Source: Candidatus Omnitrophota bacterium
GTDB lineage: Bacteria > Omnitrophota > Gorgyraeia > Zapsychrales > Zapsychraceae
DNA: 26,668 bases
Assembly: GCA_018399915.1 (NCBI GenBank)
Contig: JAGYNW010000003.1
Coordinates: 1 to 26,668, forward strand
Direction: 5' to 3'
Shown here in pieces: positions 6,711-13,777 of this stretch; positions within the stretch are counted from its first letter, which is position 1; every line of letters begins with the position of its first letter. Both the position numbers and the translations under genes were made by a program. The notes below the pieces were generated by a model. The model did no database searches and was not told the origin of the DNA. It saw only the letters and a list, made by a program, of their open reading frames with translations.

Positions 6711-8106
6711 TGATCTCCTTATCATCAAAACCTAAAGCCATAATTTTATTCACATCAAGGACCTTTTCGACCAACTCGGAATCAATCCGGGCCTTCAAGA
6801 ATTCCTTAAGGTCTTTATGCCCGGCACATTGGTATTCTGCAATCAACTCCTCACACCGTTGATATCCCAAAAAAGGAACAAAGGCCGTTATCAAGCTAAG
6901 ACTGCGCCGCGCATAATATTCACACTGTTGGGAATTTGCCTCGACTTCATCAATAAAATCTCTTAACATCCGGTTGATATTGCCCAACAGGTGAAAGGAA
7001 CTCAGCAAAGTAGAGCTTAAGAGTGGGAGGAATTCATTAATCTGCAAAGTCCCGCGTGAAACTATATCCGCGATCAATCCATCCTGCGCCATTACTTTTA
7101 ATCCCGTCTGAATTGACGCCTCAAGAATGACCGGATTTACCTTGCCAGGCATAATAGAAGAGCCTGTCTGTCTTTTCGCAAAACAGACCTCCCTAAAAGC
7201 ATTAAGCAAACGCAGGTCATTAGCAATCTTAACGATATTAACGGCGTGAGCTTTTAATATAGCCGAGACCTCGACAAAGACATCCGCATGAGCGGTCTCT
7301 CCCATTGGATTTTCCGCGCGGGTTAACCCGAGACCTGTTATATCCCTCAACCTTTGTATAACTAAAAATATATATTTACGTGGTGCGCCCAAGCCTGTTC
7401 CCAAAACTGTGCCCCCCAAATTCACTGTCCGTAAACGTTCCTCACATTTGAATGTCCGCCAACGGTCTCTGGCAATGGCCTCAGCAAAGGCCCCAAATTC
7501 TGCTCCTAATGAGATCGGAACCGCTTCCTGAAGCTCAGTCCTCCCGATTTTTAATATATCCGCAAAGGCCTTTTCCTTCTTTTGCAAAGCGCCTTGCAAA
7601 TCCGCGATTGATTCACTCAACTGGCGTATCTGCAAAATGGATGCGATCTTAAGCGCCGTGGGATATACATCATTAGTGGATTGATGTTGATTCACATGGT
7701 CCAAAGGATGAATAATCTGATAAGCCCCTTTGGGTGCGTTTAAATGTTGGAGCGCTAAATTTGCGACAACTTCATTAACATTCATATTTGTTGACGTTCC
7801 CGCCCCACCTTGCAAAGCATCTAAAGGAAATTGTTCTTGATATTTTCCTTGAATAATAAGCTCACAGGCAGCAATAATGCCAGAGGCCTTTTGCTGCTCC
7901 AGATACCCCAATTCGCTATTGGCTAAGGCAGCAGCCTTTTTGACCATAGCGATGGCCTGGATCAAAACAAAAGGCACCCTCTCAGTGCTGATCACAAAGT
8001 TCTCCAAAGCCCTTTGTGTATGAATGCCCCAATAAACATCCTGAGGGATCTTTTTATTTCCCAGGCTGTCGTTTTCTATCCTGTGACCTTGAGTATCTGA
8101 TGTCAT
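6697..8106 (-). CDS. aspA: Aspartate ammonia-lyase
   Basis: This 469-aa enzyme belongs to the fumarase/aspartase superfamily and converts aspartate to fumarate and ammonium. The signature GSSIMPGKVNPV (catalytic Ser loop) is intact. GTSTNMNVNEV and HPLDHVNQHQSTND are the usual substrate-binding stretches; the reading GAGTSTNMN with TNDVYPTA favours aspartase over class II fumarase, though I cannot exclude fumarase activity. AAGGAAAAGAT precedes the ATG. It sits inside the hydrogenase maturation operon, 9 bp after the small regulator and overlapping hydF. Aspartase genes are known companions of hydEFG in several anaerobes, and ammonium is a precursor of the amine in the H-cluster dithiolate bridge. 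A supply role is therefore a reasonable inference. Confidence 0.9.
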   Translation of the reverse strand: MTSDTQGHRIENDSLGNKKIPQDVYWGIHTQRALENFVISTERVPFVLIQAIAMVKKAAALANSELGYLEQQKASGIIAACELIIQGKYQEQFPLDALQGGAGTSTNMNVNEVVANLALQHLNAPKGAYQIIHPLDHVNQHQSTNDVYPTALKIASILQIRQLSESIADLQGALQKKEKAFADILKIGRTELQEAVPISLGAEFGAFAEAIARDRWRTFKCEERLRTVNLGGTVLGTGLGAPRKYIFLVIQRLRDITGLGLTRAENPMGETAHADVFVEVSAILKAHAVNIVKIANDLRLLNAFREVCFAKRQTGSSIMPGKVNPVILEASIQTGLKVMAQDGLIADIVSRGTLQINEFLPLLSSTLLSSFHLLGNINRMLRDFIDEVEANSQQCEYYARRSLSLITAFVPFLGYQRCEELIAEYQCAGHKDLKEFLKARIDSELVEKVLDVNKIMALGFDDKEINDHG

Positions 8107-8115
8107 ATCTTTTCC

Positions 8116-8370
8116 TTATTTGAGTTTACTCAGTGCTGATTTAACGGTAACACCCTCAATCGCACCCAATTTTCCGGTTAACGATCCTAATTGATCTGTG
8201 GTCATATCAATAACTAAATTGATAATGCTGCATTCCTTGGCCTTATACGGGATCCCTAATCGCGCGATAATATGGTCGCCAAAATCCGAAAGAATATGAT
8301 TTACCTCATCGGCAGAAATTTTCCGGTCTTCAATAATGATTCCTAAAAAACCTAATCTTTGTTGGGGCAC
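8116..8370 (-). CDS. TM1266-type small regulator of the iron-only hydrogenase system
   Basis: This is an 84-aa protein starting at GTG (8368-8370) behind AAAGGAGAGAAAA. The sequence begins PQQRLGFLGIIIEDR and continues with a ferredoxin-like beta-alpha-beta pattern (VNHILSDFGDHIIARLGIPY, INLVIDMTTDQLGSLTGKLG, GVTVKSALSK). This matches the family called 'iron-only hydrogenase system regulator' (TM1266-like), which resembles the ligand-binding half of NikR but has no DNA-binding domain. Its biochemical function is not established. It is the first gene of the maturation operon, a position often seen for the family. Confidence rests on length, sequence style and context together. Confidence 0.82.
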   Translation of the reverse strand: MPQQRLGFLGIIIEDRKISADEVNHILSDFGDHIIARLGIPYKAKECSIINLVIDMTTDQLGSLTGKLGAIEGVTVKSALSKLK

Positions 8371-8405
8371 TTTTCTCTCCTTTTTTGTTTTGTTCTAATA
8401 AAAAT

Positions 8406-8450
8406 AAACCCAGTTGCAATCTCACGCATTGTGAGATCGCAACTGGGTTT
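8406..8450 (-). terminator. Strong hairpin between the hydrogenase and maturation operons
   Basis: Two nested arms (8406-8417 with 8439-8450, and 8419-8425 with 8431-8437; one A/C mismatch, 5-base loop) make a 19-bp stem. On the minus strand the stem is followed by TATTTTTATT, on the plus strand by T6 that partly belongs to the arm. It lies after the lone REC gene and 36 bp before the start of the TM1266-type gene. I found no good promoter between them, so it may act as a partial terminator. Confidence 0.75.
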
Positions 8451-8522
8451 TTTGATCCTGTCCCAATCCCTTAATCTCAGAATGCGAAATTCCTCAACCT
8501 CAGGTTTATTTTTATGTCAATT

Positions 8523-8906
8523 TTAATTTACGTATTGCTTGATCGTGTTCAATAATTTTTCCGGTTCCACCGGCTTTTCCAAAAAGGCTTTGGCCGGTAC
8601 GGTCTTTTCCCCGGTCTCATAATCAACGGCTGCGGTATCAAACTTTTTTACCCCTGAGATCATAATGATCGGAATATTCTTCAAAGCCTCATCTTCATTG
8701 ATTTTTCGACTGATACCAAAACCTTCGCTGTCATTAGCCATCATCAAATCAAGCGTAATCAGATCCGGATTGATCTCTTTGGCTTTATTAAAACCATCCT
8801 CTCCGTTACTGGCTGTTGCGGCCTCATAATCATTTGCCTCCAGCAAAGTGACGATCGCTTGCACAAAATCCGGATCATCGTCAATGATTAAAATTTTTTT
8901 GCCCAT
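8523..8906 (-). CDS. Single-domain response regulator (REC only)
   Basis: This 127-aa protein consists of one receiver domain. The acidic pocket is D10-D11 in LIIDDDPDF, the phosphoacceptor is D53 (TLDLMM), the switch residue is S84 (IMISG) and the conserved lysine is K111 (FLEKP). A loop of about 20 residues between beta4 and beta5 (SGVKKFDTAAVDYETGEKT region) is longer than in CheY. No DNA-binding or enzyme output is present. AAAGGAGGCATTTA precedes the ATG. It is the last gene of the hydrogenase operon, 59 bp after hndD. It aligns without gaps to the receiver part of the NuoE fusion at 12839-13732, so the two are paralogs and probably serve the same kinase or partner set. Confidence 0.92.
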   Translation of the reverse strand: MGKKILIIDDDPDFVQAIVTLLEANDYEAATASNGEDGFNKAKEINPDLITLDLMMANDSEGFGISRKINEDEALKNIPIIMISGVKKFDTAAVDYETGEKTVPAKAFLEKPVEPEKLLNTIKQYVN

Positions 8907-8965
8907 TAAATGCCTCCTTTGAATAAATGATTAAAAACTGCTGATTGCATCTGGGTCGACCACGC

Positions 8966-10711
8966 TTACTTGCGGTATTCCGGGCGTGGCACATATTTCG
9001 TGTGTAATAACTGATGCGCCTTTTCACTCAAAGGCTCACCTAAAAATTCCTTATAAAGCTGTTGAATATATGGATTTTCATGACTGCAACGAACCTTACT
9101 ATTCTGATCTTCAGAATACAAACCCTCTGCCCGTGCCTTCCGGATCTTGTCTGTCACGCCGTAGGGCTGACCGCCCCCGCCAATGCATCCGCCGGGACAA
9201 GCCATAACCTCGATAAAATGATATGGCAGTTCATCTCCTTTTTCCTTGGCTTGTTTAACTTTATTTAAAACATATTCTACATTACCAAGGCCATGCGCAA
9301 CAGCAATTTTTATAATAGTTCCCTTAATGTCTATAGAAGTCTCTTTAACACCATCCAGACCCCGGACATTTTCAAACTCAACATTTTCCAACTTTTCTCC
9401 GGTCACATAATGATGGGCTGTACGCAACGCGGCCTCCATGACACCGCCGGTTGTCCCAAAAATGGTCCCGGCTCCGGAATAATCCCCCATCAAATGATCC
9501 GGTTCCTCGTCTTCCAAAAGAGCAAAATCAATACCAGCCTGATTGATCATACGGATCAATTCCCTGGTTGTCAAAACAAAATCTGTGTTTTGATACCCAG
9601 AAGCATACATTTCTTCAGTCCTGGATATTTCATATTTCTTTGCGGTGCAAGGCATGATCGAAATCACACGGATCTTTGCCGGATCAAGATTTTGCTTATC
9701 CGCATAATAAGTCTTACATAAAACGCTCATCATTTCCTGCGGTGATTTAGCCGAAGAAAAATGAGGGATCATGTCCGCATGAAATTTTTCCATGAAATCC
9801 ACCCAAGAAGGACAACAGGTCGTAATCAAGGGCAAAACACTTTTTTTATGGACAAACCGGGCCACAAACTCACTGGCTTCTTCCATAATAGTTACATCCG
9901 CAGAAAAATTGGTATCAAACACCGTATTGAAACCTAACCGTCTTAATGCCGCATAGATCTTTTTATTTAAATTCTTACCTGCGGGATAGCCAAATCCTTC
10001 ACCTAAAGCTACCCGCACGGAAGGCGCGATCTGAACGATACAATATGTATCCGGATTCTGCAATTCATCCCAAACTTTACGTGTATGATCGTATTCGAAG
10101 ATCGCTCCTGTCGGACAATGCGCAGAACATTGACCACAGCGCACGCAGGGTGAATCTTTCAACTGAATATCCCCTGCCGGTGCCATTCGGGTATTAACCC
10201 CGCGCTCTAAGAAGGACAATGCCCACACATTCTGAATGTTTTGACAAACATCGATACATCGGCCACATTTTATGCACTTAGACGGCTCTAAAGTAATGGT
10301 GCCGGTTGAAGGATCATGCGGAATATCTCTGACAATCTTTTCAAAAGATTCTTCCCGAATACCAAAATCCGCAGCAATCTGCTGAAGTTCACAGTTATTA
10401 TTGCGTCCACAGATCAGGCAATCATTGGGATGATCCGATAAAATCAGTTCGACGACAGTCCTCCTGATCTCGATGATCTCTGGATCATGAGTAATGATCC
10501 TCATTCCATCTTCAATCTTGGTGGAACAGGCCCGCAACATTTTGTGGGACCCTTCAATCTTTACCACACAGATCCCGCAGCCGGCCGATGGGACCAGATC
10601 AGGATGCTTGCAGAGTGTCGGGATCTTCACGTGGACTTTAGATGCCGCATCAAGAATCATCTCGCCAGGTTCAAATTGAACTTCAATATTATTAATATAG
10701 GCTTTTCCCAT
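8966..10711 (-). CDS. hndD: NAD(P)-linked [FeFe]-hydrogenase catalytic subunit (HndD/HydA type)
   Basis: This 581-aa catalytic subunit of a multimeric [FeFe]-hydrogenase reduces protons or oxidises H2. Domains in order: plant-type [2Fe-2S] (Cys34, 45, 48, 62), His-Cys cluster (His94, Cys98, 101, 107), two [4Fe-4S] (Cys146/149/152/156 and 189/192/195/199), then the H-domain. H-cluster motif L1 is TTCCPSW (297-303) with Cys299 and Cys300, L2 is MPCTAKKYE with Cys355, and L3 is EVMACPGGCIGGGGQP with Cys505 and Cys509. All cluster ligands and the proton-relay Cys299 are present; L1 has Thr where Ser is common. The small C-terminal region ends HQLLHTKYVPRPEYRK. GAAGGAGTTTATAA precedes the ATG. Adjacent NuoE, HndB and NuoF-like genes indicate an electron-bifurcating or NAD(P)-dependent A3-type complex. 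Confidence 0.96.
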   Translation of the reverse strand: MGKAYINNIEVQFEPGEMILDAASKVHVKIPTLCKHPDLVPSAGCGICVVKIEGSHKMLRACSTKIEDGMRIITHDPEIIEIRRTVVELILSDHPNDCLICGRNNNCELQQIAADFGIREESFEKIVRDIPHDPSTGTITLEPSKCIKCGRCIDVCQNIQNVWALSFLERGVNTRMAPAGDIQLKDSPCVRCGQCSAHCPTGAIFEYDHTRKVWDELQNPDTYCIVQIAPSVRVALGEGFGYPAGKNLNKKIYAALRRLGFNTVFDTNFSADVTIMEEASEFVARFVHKKSVLPLITTCCPSWVDFMEKFHADMIPHFSSAKSPQEMMSVLCKTYYADKQNLDPAKIRVISIMPCTAKKYEISRTEEMYASGYQNTDFVLTTRELIRMINQAGIDFALLEDEEPDHLMGDYSGAGTIFGTTGGVMEAALRTAHHYVTGEKLENVEFENVRGLDGVKETSIDIKGTIIKIAVAHGLGNVEYVLNKVKQAKEKGDELPYHFIEVMACPGGCIGGGGQPYGVTDKIRKARAEGLYSEDQNSKVRCSHENPYIQQLYKEFLGEPLSEKAHQLLHTKYVPRPEYRK

Positions 10712-10750
10712 TTATAAACTCCTTCAACTTAAAAAATTGATGTAAATATT

Positions 10751-12490
10751 CTACCGCGCGACAGCTTCAAACTTGCACACCTCAAAACATTTGCCGCATT
10801 TAATACATTTGTCCTGATTGATAGTAAATCCGATGTCACGGTTGCCGTCGATCGCCTCAACAGGACAATTCCTTTGGCAAAGCGTACACCGTTTACACTT
10901 ATCTTGAATGATCTCATACACAAAAAGCGACGAACACTTCTGGGCCAGACACCGTTTGTTTTGAATATGCTCAAGATATTCTTGTTCAAAATAATTCAAA
11001 GTGGAGACTACAGGATTAGGCGCGGTTTGTCCCAGCCCGCAAAGGGAGGCCTTCTGCATGGCACGCGAAATCCGTTTAAGTCGCGCGACATCTTCCATTG
11101 CACCCTTGCCTTCAGAAATCGTGGTTAATATATTCAGCATTTGTTTACCGCCGACACGACAAGGCGCACATTTACCGCAAGACTCATCCACACAAAACTG
11201 CAGATAGAATTTTGCTATATCCACCATGCAGTCATCCTCATCCATAACGATCATCCCGCCTGAACCCATGATGGATCCGAGTTTTTGCAAATTCTCATAA
11301 TCAATGGATGTATCCAATAAATGTTCCGGGATAACCCCGCCGGATGGACCACCTGTCTGAACAGCTTTGATCTTGCGATTGTTTAATACACCGCCACCAA
11401 TGTTATAGACGATCTCCCGCAAAGTGGTTCCCATCGGAACCTCAATCAAACTTGAATTACTTACCTTGCCGGTCAAGGCAAAAACCTTGGTGCCTTTAGA
11501 TTTTTCTGTGCCGATAGAGGCAAACCATTTCCCTCCCTTAAGAAGTATCGGGGCGATATTGGCCAGGGTTTCAACATTATTGATGACAGTAGGCTTTCCC
11601 CACAGGCCATTGACTGAAGGATAGGGAGGTCTTGGAGACGGACACCCTCGCTTGCCTTCAATAGAGGCGATCAAAGCGGTTTCTTCTCCACAAACAAAAG
11701 CGCCGGCCCCCAAGCGCACATCCAGATCAAAAGTAAAATCTGTACCTAAAATATTTTTTCCTAAAAGGCCTTTATCCCTTGCCTGCTGCAGGGCCAACAT
11801 AACCCTTTCGATGGCTAAAGGATATTCCGCGCGGATATACAAATATCCTTTTTGGGCGCCTACCGCGTAGCCGGCTATGATCATGCCTTCGAGAACCGAA
11901 TGGGGATCCCCCTCCAGTATGCTACGATCCATATACGCCCCAGGATCGCCCTCATCCGCATTGCAGATAATATATTTTACAACCTCTTTTTGTGCCTTGG
12001 CAAAATTCCACTTCATCCAAGTAGGAAACCCCCCGCCTCCACGGCCGCGCAATCCACTTTCTTTCATCTGCTCAATAACATCTTCAGGACTATAATCAGA
12101 TAATATCTTTGCCAAAGCCGCATAACCGTCTCTTGCCAAATAATCCTCAATATTTTCCGGATCAATAACACCACAATTACGCAAAACAACCCGGCATTGC
12201 TTCTCAGTCTTTTGATAAAGAAGAGCTTCAATTTTTTCGCCTTTTTCAATGGTGCGGTGAATAATCAGATCAATATCATCCTTGGTCACATTCGCATATG
12301 TAATGTTGTCAGGTAAGATCTTTACCACAACACCTTGATTATAGATCTCCAAAGAAGCCGCGCGAATGACCTCAACCTTTTCTTCTAAAGCCCGTTCCCG
12401 AATACCGAACATAAACTTATCGGCAATGCCTGAGGTTTCTTTTCCTGTATTGGTGTCTTTAACTAAAATCAGTTTTCTGTATTCCCACAT
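10751..12490 (-). CDS. hndC: NuoF-like flavoprotein subunit of the hydrogenase (HndC/HydB type) with a cysteine-free N-terminal domain
   Basis: This subunit carries FMN and the NAD(H) site and passes electrons through iron-sulfur clusters to HndD. The start was set at the ATG at 12488-12490 (579 aa), 9 bases after AAAGG; an ATG 9 bp upstream has no spaced ribosome site. FMN and NAD motifs are GLRGRGGGGFPTWMKW and NADEGDPGAYMDRS; the usual Gly after FPT is Trp. The [4Fe-4S] ligands are in ESCGKCAPCR plus the later Cys of SLCGLGQ. Two C-terminal ferredoxin clusters follow (CKRCTLCQRNCP and CIKCGKCFEVCK). Residues 1 to about 95 have the length and strand pattern of the thioredoxin-like [2Fe-2S] domain of HydB proteins but contain no cysteine. 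It overlaps no neighbour with this start and follows hndB directly. Confidence 0.94.
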   Translation of the reverse strand: MWEYRKLILVKDTNTGKETSGIADKFMFGIRERALEEKVEVIRAASLEIYNQGVVVKILPDNITYANVTKDDIDLIIHRTIEKGEKIEALLYQKTEKQCRVVLRNCGVIDPENIEDYLARDGYAALAKILSDYSPEDVIEQMKESGLRGRGGGGFPTWMKWNFAKAQKEVVKYIICNADEGDPGAYMDRSILEGDPHSVLEGMIIAGYAVGAQKGYLYIRAEYPLAIERVMLALQQARDKGLLGKNILGTDFTFDLDVRLGAGAFVCGEETALIASIEGKRGCPSPRPPYPSVNGLWGKPTVINNVETLANIAPILLKGGKWFASIGTEKSKGTKVFALTGKVSNSSLIEVPMGTTLREIVYNIGGGVLNNRKIKAVQTGGPSGGVIPEHLLDTSIDYENLQKLGSIMGSGGMIVMDEDDCMVDIAKFYLQFCVDESCGKCAPCRVGGKQMLNILTTISEGKGAMEDVARLKRISRAMQKASLCGLGQTAPNPVVSTLNYFEQEYLEHIQNKRCLAQKCSSLFVYEIIQDKCKRCTLCQRNCPVEAIDGNRDIGFTINQDKCIKCGKCFEVCKFEAVAR

Positions 12491-12491
12491 A

Positions 12492-12842
12492 TTATTCATC
12501 CTTTATTGAAAAAATGTAATCATTTAGAATTTGTTTTCCCAAAATATGTTTGCGCACGATCTTCAGGGCGATCTCTTCAGTGACCTTGCCATAAAGCACC
12601 CTGGGCATGCCTTCGATGTTTACCTCAACCAGAGGCTCGGCATAACACATGCCGGCACAACCAGATCGTAAAACCGGCAGATCAAATTCTTTTTTCGCCA
12701 GTTCATTTTTCAAAATATCAAACACCGTGTCTGCGCCAGCCGCGATGCCACAAGTGCTTAATCCCACTTTTATAAAATTCGGATTTGTTTTGGACGCCTT
12801 TGCCGGCTTATTTTTAAAACTTTGCAAACTTAATTTATTCAT
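12492..12842 (-). CDS. hndB: Thioredoxin-like [2Fe-2S] subunit HndB of the hydrogenase
   Basis: This small subunit has 116 aa. After a lysine-rich leader of about 23 residues comes the thioredoxin-like ferredoxin core KVGLSTCGIAAGADTVFD and SGCAGMCYAEPLVEV. Cys31, Cys62 and Cys66 are visible; HndB proteins as I know them show this three-Cys pattern. It resembles the N-terminal domain of HndC/HydB in other hydrogenases and may supply the cluster that the HndC of this operon lacks. The ATG overlaps the stop of the REC-NuoE gene (ATGA). Its ribosome site AAAGGAGGAGCC lies inside the last codons of that gene, so the two are translationally coupled. Confidence 0.92.
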   Translation of the reverse strand: MNKLSLQSFKNKPAKASKTNPNFIKVGLSTCGIAAGADTVFDILKNELAKKEFDLPVLRSGCAGMCYAEPLVEVNIEGMPRVLYGKVTEEIALKIVRKHILGKQILNDYIFSIKDE

Positions 12843-13732
12843 TTAACGGCTCCTCCTTTGGCGGTAGTCTCTGCTTCATTACTATATTTCGATATAATCT
12901 CCATCAGATCACCGGATTTCAAATTTCCATAAATCTTATCATCGATCATAATGACCGGCGCCAAGCCACAACAACCCAGGCAACGGACACCTTTCAACTG
13001 AAACAGACCGTCTTTGGTAGTCTCACCCTCTTCTATGTTCAAAATATCTTTTATTTCCTTAAATAACTGCGGAGCTCCTTTGAGATAACAGGCAGTCCCC
13101 ATGCAAACCGAAATAATATGTTTTCCAGGCGGCTCAAGTTGAAAATAATGATAAAAGGAAATGACTTCATAGATGCGCGCCAACGGAATTTCCAAATCCC
13201 GCGTCAAATTAAACGCAACATCACGCGGGATATATCCGTAATGATTCTGCAACTCATGCAAAATCATGATCAAATTCCCTTCCTTATTTTTCCATTTATT
13301 AATTAAATTCTTTACATCAATCTGCTTTTTAACGGGTTCATCCCCTCTTTTTTCTATATACAAAGCAACGGTCTTAAGCAAATTCTCCGGATCCACAGGT
13401 TTTTCCAGAATAACCTTAACCGGCAGACCCGGCTGATTCGGTTTCAATTCAAAAGGAAAAGAAAATTCTTTTCGCGCCCCGGTTATCATGATTATCGGGA
13501 TATCCTTAACCGCGGCATCCATGGTAATGGCCTTGGCTGTCTCTGCACCTTCGGTTTTATAAGTCATCATCATATCCAAGATGATCAGATTAGGCGACTC
13601 TTTTTTGACCTTTTGAAAACCCTCCTGGCCATTACCGGCGGTGATGATTCTGTAATCATTCGCCTCCAGCAACAGTTGCGTGGCTTCAACAAAATCCGGA
13701 TCATCATCAATTAATAATATAGTGTGTTGCAT
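12839..13732 (-). CDS. Fusion of a response-regulator receiver domain to a NuoE/HndA-type [2Fe-2S] hydrogenase subunit
   Basis: This 297-aa protein is one uninterrupted frame. Residues 1-126 are a receiver domain: D10-D11 acidic pair, D53 phosphoacceptor (ILDMMM), T84 (IMITG), K111 (ILEKP). A charged linker (127-137) leads to a full NuoE domain (about 138-290): the helical part ILHELQNHYGYIPRDVAF, then C210-X4-C215 (VCMGTACYLKG) and C251-X3-C255 (RCLGCCGLAPV), the four ligands of the [2Fe-2S] cluster. In the NADH-linked hydrogenase family this subunit passes electrons next to NuoF/HndC. AAGGGAAACACGC precedes the ATG; the kinase gene ends 45 bp upstream. An ATG at 13265-13267 behind AAGGAAGGG could start a shorter NuoE-only product. 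The domain calls are firm; a regulatory effect of phosphorylation on the enzyme is inferred. Confidence 0.93.
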   Translation of the reverse strand: MQHTILLIDDDPDFVEATQLLLEANDYRIITAGNGQEGFQKVKKESPNLIILDMMMTYKTEGAETAKAITMDAAVKDIPIIMITGARKEFSFPFELKPNQPGLPVKVILEKPVDPENLLKTVALYIEKRGDEPVKKQIDVKNLINKWKNKEGNLIMILHELQNHYGYIPRDVAFNLTRDLEIPLARIYEVISFYHYFQLEPPGKHIISVCMGTACYLKGAPQLFKEIKDILNIEEGETTKDGLFQLKGVRCLGCCGLAPVIMIDDKIYGNLKSGDLMEIISKYSNEAETTAKGGAVK

Positions 13733-13777
13733 GCGTGTTTCCCTTCGTTATGGTCATTCTTTTAGTCTTTTAGCTCT

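Noticed and set aside
6697..8106. Class II fumarase for the lyase gene
   Set aside because: Possible in principle, but the sequence reads closer to aspartase and the hydEFG context favours it; kept as an alternative only.
12839..13732. The REC-NuoE fusion as a frameshift or lost-stop artefact
   Set aside because: Both domains are complete, the linker is short and charged, codon use is even across the junction, and downstream overlap with hndB is normal. An assembly error would still need read data to exclude fully.
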